64,000 bases of DNA. It comes from DATCTV01 sp964400685. Its GTDB lineage: Bacteria > Desulfobacterota > Desulfomonilia > UBA1062. The position numbers and the translations under genes were made by a program. Positions within the stretch are counted from its first letter, which is position 1, and each line of letters opens with the position of its first letter. Below, one piece after another: positions 43,301 through 49,395 of this stretch. The stretch is from contig CAYNVT010000005.1 of NCBI GenBank assembly GCA_964400685.1, forward strand, positions 1-64,000, written 5' to 3'. Below the pieces are notes generated by a model, which was given only the letters and a program-made list of their open reading frames with translations, did no database searches and was not told the origin of the DNA.

Positions 43301-43486
43301 GCCGGCCTTTTCGAGGGTGAGACCCAGAGAGTAGCATATCCTGGTAAAAACTCATGGACACAGTATTCGTGGACTGCCAACAAGATTGTGACTGATCTCA
43401 ATTTCAGAATTAATGGTCCCGGTACGACCTTGGGGGGGAGGGGCAACATGCACATAGATGATATTTCTGTCACTCTCTGGAATTAA
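37391..43486 (+). CDS. giant PKD-repeat lipoprotein, 19 repeats (array member 3)
   Basis: A 2031-residue predicted lipoprotein, the largest gene in the window. The signal peptide ends at WLSSC (Cys22). The shared head domain spans about 23-110 (ITLYIGSSQTFSVKGSMNG, VVIPGATEASYTYTA). Nineteen PKD/Ig-like repeats of about 93 residues follow (about 111-1880), with the consensus PxAxAGxDQxVxxxxTVxLNGSxSxDPDGDxLTYxW. The tail (about 1885-2031) has TGWEGNSMNDSGG, a Cys pair (SCSGGSCSS) and ends MHIDDISVTLWN. Acidic loops suggest Ca2+ binding. The ATG at 37391 has AGGGGGGGG upstream. A long stalk projecting the tail domain from the lipid anchor is the simplest reading; that is inference. Confidence 0.87.
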   Translation: MKRKTIFFAAVSIFMTLWLSSCVISTSPSVQTSITLYIGSSQTFSVKGSMNGPYEWSKNNVVIPGATEASYTYTALESDLGIFKLKAQTKDKLTGNIIIMQWNVLVIDNQPPVAEAGTYAPVILGGVVNLNGSASYDPDGNPLTYTWSVLSHPSGSTAAIVYPHAARPTFTPDKVGGYTLQLIVSDGVKTAADITTVSAYVLNYPPTADAGTDQDVHIFRTVTLNGSGSTDPENQALSHTWTIETKPAGSTAWIANPTTVSPTFVPDKTGTYVIGLIVNDGELSSGMDTINVTVTNNAPVANAGLDVTILQGETTRLSGGGSSDPDGDALSYSWTMTSGPSGSTAALSDPSSPAPTFRPDRKGAYVFILTVTDGDLTSQDSVTVTSSNNVPIANAGTDSTIEFGQSAELDGSASSDPDGDPLTYSWTVKSGPDTSIGQLSNTSAAKPVFTPSRKGIYTLSLVVTDNELLSSAPDDVVVATTNHAPRAEAGDDINLIFFRTAHLSGSGTDPDSDPLTYKWSIISCPGGSTAELSSTTIANPAFTPDAKGIYVIGLIVNDGEADSIEDIMTINVYNNAPAAEAGPDYSFIFGSGETVHLDGSASTDPDEGTTLSYHWIVTSAPYGSTAAFIPNPNVVNPSIKPDLPGTYVISLVASDGDLESAPDSLTITAINNAPTADAGPDQAISFPGITANFNGSASHAPSGLPLSYAWTIVTSPPGSHAVITDPTSVNPGLTPDKEGQYAITLVVFDGYDYSTADAVTVTVGDAPMALAGADQELGFPGKTANLDGSASFDPNGSLIVSYFWNVESAPAGSNALISNPTLMKPSFSPDKAGVYVISLVVSDGAFSSAADTLTITVINHFPIAEAGPDMSVIFGYGASATLNGSASSDPDGSSLTYSWVILSAPPESIIDLTNPGTVSPSFVPDKMGDYTISLIVNDGYLNSAADTVKVTAYNDPPAASAGPDQNVSFNQTVHLNGSGSTDPEGHALSYAWIMTSRPSGSSAVLDGAGTIAPTFLADKSGIYVISLVVSDGINTSSSDTVTITASNHAPTANAGSDISLVYGYGDTANLDGSASSDQDPGTTLTYAWTITSRPAGSTAALSSSTIVNPAFLPDREGSYTISLVVSDGELFSSPDTVTINATNQAPHAEAGDDQTAAWNTLVTLNGGGSYDPEMHALTYSWDITSRPASSTAALTGATTVSPGFTPDKTGTYVVTLNVSDGVNTASDSVTITVPNSTPTADAGTDQNIFFGTGLTATLDGSASHDPENDPLTYHWTVVSAPAGSSASISDVNAVMPTLTPDRKGSYLISLIVSDGVNVSAADSVMITAYNVPPTVEAGNNQTAQWNTLVTLSGSATDPELQPMTYSWEFTSRPTGSNATLSNATSLTPGFTPDKTGDYVVTLTVSDSVNSITDSVTITVPNNAPAAEAGPDMDLFFDGLGATATLNGSLSSDPENDTLTYSWTIISAPSGSSAIIADPASVSPTFTPDKVGSYLISLVVSDGLHLSEADYMSITAFNLPPAVDAGGNQTIFNGAATTIIGSAIDPEGQTMTSAWSVTARPAGSTAQPASPNSLSTGFTPDRKGLFTLQLSVTDGVNTVTDTMNITVPNSAPAAEAGPDVNPLYKGQATTLAGSGSDVDGDSLTYVWSVSSGPNTSSAQFSNPGSATSQFTPQSKGTYILLLTVSDGTANATDTLTVTVPNRAPTANAGVDQNVYKGNTATLSGTASDADGDSLTYLWTVVAAPPGSTAAISNATSLTGATFIPDKKGSFTIQLQASDGINSATDTMIITVPNRAPTAEAGAAQTILWANRNTVTLSGSGNDPDGDTLTYTWTQTGGTTVTLNGASTATPYFTMAAPGTYTFSLTVNDGEVSSSASTTTATNSIATYTTGWEGNSMNDSGGLTWTKASSNAGENGIDTDEKRSGSYGYHMQSCSGGSCSSYAKVINYAGRYVYSVSYYAMQPVLENAPRGAAGLFEGETQRVAYPGKNSWTQYSWTANKIVTDLNFRINGPGTTLGGRGNMHIDDISVTLWN
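37721..43030 (+). repeat. 19 tandem PKD-type repeats
   Basis: Nineteen in-frame units of about 279 nt, counted from the recurring A(E/N/D)AG motif that opens each unit. Confidence 0.82.
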
Positions 43487-43503
43487 TTGCAGTTTTGCAA
43501 TGA

Positions 43504-43529
43504 GAGGGGAGGGTGTGAGCCTTCCCCTC
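43504..43529 (+). terminator. weak hairpin after array member 3
   Basis: Stem GAGGGGAGGGT / GCCTTCCCCTC with two G-U pairs but no U-tract. It resembles the strong hairpins after members 1 and 4. Confidence 0.4.
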
Positions 43530-43648
43530 AGGATTCGATGGGAGGAAGTTTTAATAAAAGTTATGCAAACAAAAAATTCAGAAGCCTTCAAAATGGATGC
43601 ATGCAGATTTTCACGGCCGCATGCTGATAAATTTTTCAGGAGGATCCG

Positions 43649-46600
43649 ATGAAAAGGAACCTGGTTCTCATATCCCTTATCACCATTCTGGCTGCAGGTT
43701 TTGCAGGCTGCATCCTTTCCACCAGTCCGGCCAATGATTCCACCATCACGCTTAAGGTGGGCGAGGCCCAAACCTTCAAAGTGACGGGCTCGCTCAACGG
43801 ACAGTACAGGTGGTATAAGGACACCAAACAAATCCATGCATCTACCGCCTCTGCCTATACATATACCGCAGTCGACGGTGATGTCGGCACATTCACCCTC
43901 AAGGTCCAGACTACAGACAGTTTAACCGGTCAGTCCCTTGTCAGGTCATGGAAAGTGGAAGTCGTGAGAAACCTGCCCCCTTCAGCCGAAGCGGGCAATG
44001 ACCAGAACATCTTTCTCGGGACAACTGTCCAACTGGATGGAAGCCTCAGCTCTGACCCTGAGGGTAAGCCGCTTACCTATACATGGTATTTTACGGCAAA
44101 GCCTGCAGGCAGCACAGTCTCCCTTTCCGATCCGACGGCAGCCAACCCGACCTTCAACCCTGACGCAGAAGGAGGATACACCCTGATACTGTTTGTCAGC
44201 GACGGTGAGAAATCGGCCTCGGACACCGTGACAATTACGGCTTATCTCAGCAACTACCCGCCGGCTGCAGATGCAGGCCCTGACCAGACAGTCCTGCTGG
44301 GAACCACAGTGGACCTTAACGGCAGCCTCAGCTCAGACCCTGAAAACGAGCCGCTCACTTATGACTGGTCTGTCGTGTCAAGACCTGAGGGCAGCATTGC
44401 ACAGATATCGGCCCAATCAGGAGAAACGCCAAGCTTCAAGCCCGACAGGAAAGGACATTATGTAATAGGGCTGATAGTCTCGGACGGAGTTTTGACCAGC
44501 GGACAGGACACGATGGACATTTACGTTTTCAACAACGCGCCTGTTGCTGATGCCGGAGACGACATGACGATTCCCTTCGGAGGCACTGCATCGCTTGACG
44601 GCAGAGACAGCAACGACCCGGACGGGACACCGGTAACCTATCAGTGGCTGATCATCTCAAAGCCTGCGGGGAGTATTGCGACACTCTCCAATGATACCAT
44701 CGCACAGCCTGACTTCACGCCTGACAGGAAGGGCTCATACGTGTTCAAGCTGATCGTAAACGACGGCGACCTTTCAGGCGAGGACACGGTGACGCTGACA
44801 TCCTCGAACAACGTTCCGGTTGCCGAGGCAGGCTCCGACATCACAATACCGCCAGGCGCCACAGTTCAGATGAACGGCTATTTGAGCCATGATCCTGACG
44901 GCGACCCCATTACATATTCATGGTCTATCATATCCAGGCCCGCAGGAAGCACGGCAGCACTTTCAAACCCGGCAATTATAAACCCGCAGTTCACCCCGGA
45001 CAGGAAAGGAAGATACACGCTTCAGCTTATCGTGAGCGACGGCGAACTCCTGAGTGCACCCGACACGCTCACCATAAGCATCTTCAACCATGCACCAGCT
45101 GTCGAAGCGGGCGATGACCAGTCTATTGCCTTCCCCGATTTCACGGCTCAGCTTAACGGGAGCGGAACCGACCTTGATGGCGACCCGCTCACGTATTCGT
45201 GGACCATCCTCTCACGACCTGAAGGCAGCTCTGCTGCACTGTCCAACCCTACAATAGCTGATCCTACATTCCTGCCGGACATGAAGGGCGAATATGTATT
45301 CCAGCTGATCGTAAATGACGGCCAGGACGATAGTGTGGCTGACACTGTCAAACTGGTGGTATATAACAATGCGCCAACGGTCGAGGCTGGCGGCGACATC
45401 GATCTGTTCTTTACGGGCAGCGGTCAGACAGTCCAACTCGGCGGCAGCGGTACTGACACGGAGGGCTCGCCGCTCAGCTATGCCTGGACAATCGTTTCAG
45501 CCCCGACTGGCAGCACTGCCGCGCTTTCTGACCCGTTGGCATCGAACCCCACCATCACTCCCGATGTTCTGGGCGTTTACATCTTCAGGCTGACTCTCAG
45601 CGACGGCGATCTTTCGGGCGAGGACACGGTCATGCTGACGGTCTACAACAACTCACCGGTTGCGAATGCGGGAGAAGACCAGAACAGCGTATACCTGGGC
45701 TCAACGGCGCAGCTTAACGGCAGCGCAAGCTACGACCCCGAGAGCCAGCCGCTAAACTTCGTGTGGACGATAACCTCGGCGCCTCCAGGCAGCACGGCTG
45801 TGCTCTCAAACAGGTACATAATGAATCCGGCCCTTACGCCTGACATGAAAGGCACATACATCATTCAGCTGGTCGTTGATGACGGCGTTGAGTACAGCAC
45901 GACGGACCAGGTGAGCATCACCGTTCCTAACCGTGCGCCGAACGTATGGGCAGGAAATGACCAGAATATATACAAAGGCGTCACTGCAAGCTTGAGCGGC
46001 TCCGCGTCCGATGCCGACGGCGACTCTCTATCCTGCCTGTGGTCAGTGATTTCATCGCCTCCCGGCAGCACAGTCGCCATCTCCAACCCGGCCAGCCTTA
46101 CCGGTGCAACCTTTAAACCCGATAAGGGAGGAAGCTACACCATCCAGCTTCAGGTCTATGACGGCACTGACTACACCGCCGACACAATGATAATTTTCAG
46201 ACAACCAAACTTCGCTCCGACAGCAGAGGCAGGCGCAAACCAGACCGCGGTAAGGTACGCTAACCGCACTGTTCAGCTTAACGGAAGCGGCAGCACCGAC
46301 CCTGACGGCGACCCGCTGACCTACAGCTGGTCGGTGACATCAAGGCCGGCAGGAAGCTCTGCAGTGCTTACCGGCACAACCATTGTTAATCCGACGATCA
46401 CTCTGGACCTGCCAGGCACATACGCCATAAGCCTTACTGTCAATGACGGGGAGACAAGCAGCTCAGCCGATACTCTCAGCATCACAACATCACAGGTTAC
46501 TTACACCACCGGTTTCGAGAGCGGCTCCCTGAACGACAGCGGCGGAAATGCATGGACCCCGGCCTCATACGGGACCATGGGCCCTGTCGGGGTTTATGAT

Positions 46601-46954
46601 GCCGAAGCTCATGGAGGAGACTACAGCTACAGGATGAAAGACTGCAACAATTTCCTCGGCGACTGCGGGTCCGGCTGGCACAAGTTGACCAATTATACCG
46701 GCAGATATGTAATATCAGTATCCTACTGGGCTGTTACACCCACGTATGACAAGTTCCCGAATCTTGCGGCCGGCCTGTACGAGGGCTCAACGCAGAGGGT
46801 CGCCTATACCGGCGTCAACTTCTATGCACAGTATTCGTGGGCTCCAAACCGGGTAGTGACTGATCTTAATTTTCTGCTCAACGGCAACGGTGGCGGCGCC
46901 TGGCTGCCCCATGCCATGTGGTTCGATGATATCAGTGTGACTCTCTGGAATTAA
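43649..46954 (+). CDS. PKD-repeat lipoprotein, 9 repeats (array member 4)
   Basis: An 1101-residue predicted lipoprotein (lipobox AGFAGC, Cys21). Head domain about 22-109 with ITLKVGEAQTFKVTGSLNG and YRWYKDTKQI. Nine PKD/Ig-like repeats of about 93 residues occupy about 110-948. The C-terminal domain (about 950-1101) is clearly homologous to that of member 3: TGFESGSLNDSGG, AAGLYEGSTQRVAYTG, RVVTDLNFLLNG and FDDISVTLWN, with a Cys pair in KDCNNFLGDC. Shine-Dalgarno AGGAGG. The similarity at both ends with different repeat numbers between them indicates duplication followed by repeat gain or loss. Confidence 0.87.
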   Translation: MKRNLVLISLITILAAGFAGCILSTSPANDSTITLKVGEAQTFKVTGSLNGQYRWYKDTKQIHASTASAYTYTAVDGDVGTFTLKVQTTDSLTGQSLVRSWKVEVVRNLPPSAEAGNDQNIFLGTTVQLDGSLSSDPEGKPLTYTWYFTAKPAGSTVSLSDPTAANPTFNPDAEGGYTLILFVSDGEKSASDTVTITAYLSNYPPAADAGPDQTVLLGTTVDLNGSLSSDPENEPLTYDWSVVSRPEGSIAQISAQSGETPSFKPDRKGHYVIGLIVSDGVLTSGQDTMDIYVFNNAPVADAGDDMTIPFGGTASLDGRDSNDPDGTPVTYQWLIISKPAGSIATLSNDTIAQPDFTPDRKGSYVFKLIVNDGDLSGEDTVTLTSSNNVPVAEAGSDITIPPGATVQMNGYLSHDPDGDPITYSWSIISRPAGSTAALSNPAIINPQFTPDRKGRYTLQLIVSDGELLSAPDTLTISIFNHAPAVEAGDDQSIAFPDFTAQLNGSGTDLDGDPLTYSWTILSRPEGSSAALSNPTIADPTFLPDMKGEYVFQLIVNDGQDDSVADTVKLVVYNNAPTVEAGGDIDLFFTGSGQTVQLGGSGTDTEGSPLSYAWTIVSAPTGSTAALSDPLASNPTITPDVLGVYIFRLTLSDGDLSGEDTVMLTVYNNSPVANAGEDQNSVYLGSTAQLNGSASYDPESQPLNFVWTITSAPPGSTAVLSNRYIMNPALTPDMKGTYIIQLVVDDGVEYSTTDQVSITVPNRAPNVWAGNDQNIYKGVTASLSGSASDADGDSLSCLWSVISSPPGSTVAISNPASLTGATFKPDKGGSYTIQLQVYDGTDYTADTMIIFRQPNFAPTAEAGANQTAVRYANRTVQLNGSGSTDPDGDPLTYSWSVTSRPAGSSAVLTGTTIVNPTITLDLPGTYAISLTVNDGETSSSADTLSITTSQVTYTTGFESGSLNDSGGNAWTPASYGTMGPVGVYDAEAHGGDYSYRMKDCNNFLGDCGSGWHKLTNYTGRYVISVSYWAVTPTYDKFPNLAAGLYEGSTQRVAYTGVNFYAQYSWAPNRVVTDLNFLLNGNGGGAWLPHAMWFDDISVTLWN
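43976..46490 (+). repeat. 9 tandem PKD-type repeats
   Basis: Nine in-frame units of about 279 nt with the same consensus as in members 1 and 3. Confidence 0.82.
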
Positions 46955-46966
46955 TGCAGTATGGTA

Positions 46967-46997
46967 AAAAAGGGGAAGGCTCAGGCCTTCCCCTTTT
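46967..46997 (+). terminator. strong intrinsic terminator after array member 4
   Basis: Stem AAGGGGAAGGC / GCCTTCCCCTT with a 4-nt loop, flanked by A-run and T-run, so it may act in both directions. Confidence 0.85.
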
Positions 46998-47217
46998 ACA
47001 TGGGCTTCCGATTACTTTTTTTAAAGTCCTGTTTAAAAAAGACTATAAAGTGTCTTCGATTGATAAAAATGCATTTTGGGCCGGTTTTCCTGATATTATC
47101 CTTGAAAAGACTCCTCTTAGCCTGTTAATCGAATTGTAATTCACAGTTAACAGGTAATTTTTATTATTTTTTTTAAAGCCCGTTCCCTTTTTCAGGGACG
47201 GTTGCAGAGAGGGCGAA

Positions 47218-48237
47218 ATGGTCCATAATGGAAATCTGTTGATGCCAATCCTGATCTGGCTTCTGCTGATTGTACCGGGGATACCGGTTCCTGTCCGGGC
47301 AGAGGAGAATCCCGATTCCTGTGCTGCGATCACTGATGATACGGCAAGGCTAAAATGCTATGACGAAAAAGCAGGGAATAAGCCGGACACATCTTCAGGC
47401 GCTGAAAAAACAACTGTTCAGGCTTCACCGCCTCAGAAAGAAACAAGCTATCTCTCGAAAAAATGGCAGCTCGATGATGAGAGCAGAAAAAATCCCTTTG
47501 CAATAATGGCGCACAGGGCTAACTACATTTTGCTTTTAGACTACAACTTCAATCCTAATACCGAGCCTTATGAAGAGGCCTATCCCAATTTCGACATGCA
47601 GGACGAAGAGGTCAAATTCCAGATAAGCCTCAAGGTGAAGCTCTGGGAAAGCATGTTCAAGAGTAAGGCTGACCTCTGGTTCGGATATACGCAGCTCAGC
47701 TTCTGGCAGCTTTACAACACAAGCGAGTCATGTCCATTTCTTGAGACAAATTACGAGCCCGAGATTCTCATAAACTACAGAATGGATGCCGATATTTTCG
47801 GTCTCATAAAAAACCGCTTCATTCAGGTGGGTTTCGATCACCAGTCAAACGGTCTCGGGGGTTCTCTTTCCAGAAGCTGGAACAGGATAGTCGCCAATTT
47901 CGGCTTCGAGCGCGGTCCTTTCGATATGGTAATCAAGACATGGCTTAGAATTCCCGAGAACGAGGACGATGATGACAATCCCGACATACTCGACTATCTG
48001 GGGTATGGGGAGATATTGATGGGATATCATAACAAAGACTGGGCTGTTGGTCTCATGTTTCGCAACAACCTGAGGCTGGAGGATAACAGAAGCGGCCTCG
48101 AACTGGATATGAGCTTCCCGCTGGTTCACTCGATAAACGGATATGTTCAATACTTTGTGGGATATGGCCAGAGCCTTATTGATTATGACCATTTCGACAA
48201 CAGCCTTGGTATAGGCGTGGTCGTAAAGGACTGGTAG
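47218..48237 (+). CDS. pldA: outer-membrane phospholipase A
   Basis: A 339-residue OMPLA-family phospholipase with a signal peptide ending VPVRA (about 28). The mature N-terminus has ARLKCYDEKAG, common in Gram-negative OMPLA proteins. The active site is complete: FDHQSNG gives His208 and Ser210, and SRSWN gives Asn222, matching the His-Ser-Asn triad of E. coli PldA. Alternating hydrophobic beta-strands and a terminal strand ending in an aromatic residue (VVVKDW) fit an outer-membrane barrel. It would hydrolyse acyl ester bonds of phospholipids in the outer leaflet. Monocistronic, after the terminator of the PKD block. This gene is the clearest evidence for an outer membrane. Confidence 0.9.
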   Translation: MVHNGNLLMPILIWLLLIVPGIPVPVRAEENPDSCAAITDDTARLKCYDEKAGNKPDTSSGAEKTTVQASPPQKETSYLSKKWQLDDESRKNPFAIMAHRANYILLLDYNFNPNTEPYEEAYPNFDMQDEEVKFQISLKVKLWESMFKSKADLWFGYTQLSFWQLYNTSESCPFLETNYEPEILINYRMDADIFGLIKNRFIQVGFDHQSNGLGGSLSRSWNRIVANFGFERGPFDMVIKTWLRIPENEDDDDNPDILDYLGYGEILMGYHNKDWAVGLMFRNNLRLEDNRSGLELDMSFPLVHSINGYVQYFVGYGQSLIDYDHFDNSLGIGVVVKDW

Positions 48238-48402
48238 ATCTGTTCAGCTGGTTTCTGATTGCTTATGCTGTCGGCGTCATTGTTTATAATGGACAGGAAT
48301 ATGGTATTTAGTTATGGATATTAACAGGGTGTTTATGAATTAATTTATTGAGCAACATGTTAAAACCGGAACTGCCAACCAAAGGAGAATGCTTAAAAAC
48401 AG

Positions 48403-49287
48403 ATGAATAACAGACTGTCTGGATCAAATAAATCATACGTCAGCTGCAATTTGTGTGGAGCTGACAATACTGAGCTCGTTTTTGAAAAAGACGGGTTCAA
48501 ACATGTAAAATGCAAAAACTGCGGGCTGGTTTACGTTAATCCCCGACTTGATGATATAATCAGTAATCAGAACATAATCGGCAATAATTTTATCAGCGAG
48601 CATGACGGTATTAATGAGACTGCGCATATTGATTACTCCGGCAAAAGAATGCTCAGGCTTCAAAAGGAAGCCGAAGGATATCTGCAATATAAAACAGAAG
48701 GCCATATCATCGATATCGGATGCGGGGCAGGGGGATTTCTTAAAGCGGCAAAAGATACTGGTTGGAATTATCCGGAGGGGATTGAAGTTGCTGAAGCGAT
48801 TGCAGAATACGCCCGCAGATTTTTCCCGGTTCATACCAAGCCTGTCGAGGATGCCTGTCTGCAGGAAAATCATTTTGATGTAGCAAGACTCAATAATGTT
48901 ATTGAACATCTTTCCGATCCGAAACGTGTTGTTTCAGAAATCTTCAGAATTTTAAGGCCTGGAGGGCTCTTTACCCTTTCCACTCCCAATATTGATTCAG
49001 TCTCGGTAAGGATGTGCGGCAAAGAATGGCAATATTTCGGAGGTGATGACCATATATACCTTTTTTCGCCGGAAACACTGAGCAGAATGCTTGCTGAAAC
49101 CGGTTTCAGGATCACCGGTATATATACCAAGGGAACTCATCTGGCTCCAAAGCATCATAACAAAAACAGAACAAAACTTGAGTTGTTTCAGGATAAGGTT
49201 GTCAAACCTTTTGAAAAATTAACAGATCTGGTTGTAAGGCAGACATTACTTGGCCACAGGTTGAAAATATTAGCGGTAAAACCCTGA
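48403..49287 (+). CDS. class I SAM-dependent methyltransferase with N-terminal zinc-ribbon-like domain
   Basis: A 294-residue protein. Residues about 13-45 contain CNLCG and CKNCGLVYVNPR, a two-CxxC metal-binding motif common at the front of methyltransferases acting on sugars or lipids. The SAM-binding domain follows: IIDIGCGAGGFLKAA (motif I, about 103-117), ARLNNVIEHLSDP and LRPGGLFTLSTPN. The substrate is unknown. The Shine-Dalgarno AAGGAG lies 15 nt before the ATG, too far for ideal initiation; a five-codon ORF (48389-48406) overlaps the start as ATGA. Convergent with the ceramidase. Confidence 0.85.
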   Translation: MNNRLSGSNKSYVSCNLCGADNTELVFEKDGFKHVKCKNCGLVYVNPRLDDIISNQNIIGNNFISEHDGINETAHIDYSGKRMLRLQKEAEGYLQYKTEGHIIDIGCGAGGFLKAAKDTGWNYPEGIEVAEAIAEYARRFFPVHTKPVEDACLQENHFDVARLNNVIEHLSDPKRVVSEIFRILRPGGLFTLSTPNIDSVSVRMCGKEWQYFGGDDHIYLFSPETLSRMLAETGFRITGIYTKGTHLAPKHHNKNRTKLELFQDKVVKPFEKLTDLVVRQTLLGHRLKILAVKP

Positions 49288-49325
49288 CATGAGAAAAAAT
49301 ATAGTTTGCAGGGAGATCTGAACCT

Positions 49326-49360
49326 GTAAAGCCCAGCAAATCATTTTCGTTGGACTTTAC
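49326..49360. terminator. hairpin between convergent genes
   Basis: GTAAAGCCCAGC pairs with GTTGGACTTTAC (one mismatch, one wobble) around an 11-nt loop. It probably serves both the methyltransferase and the ceramidase. Confidence 0.5.
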
Positions 49361-49395
49361 GTTTATCAAGCGCTCAGACAGACTTGCTTATTATT

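Noticed and set aside
46954..47139. 61-residue plus-strand ORF after array member 4
   Set aside because: It runs through a strong terminator hairpin and encodes no recognisable domain.
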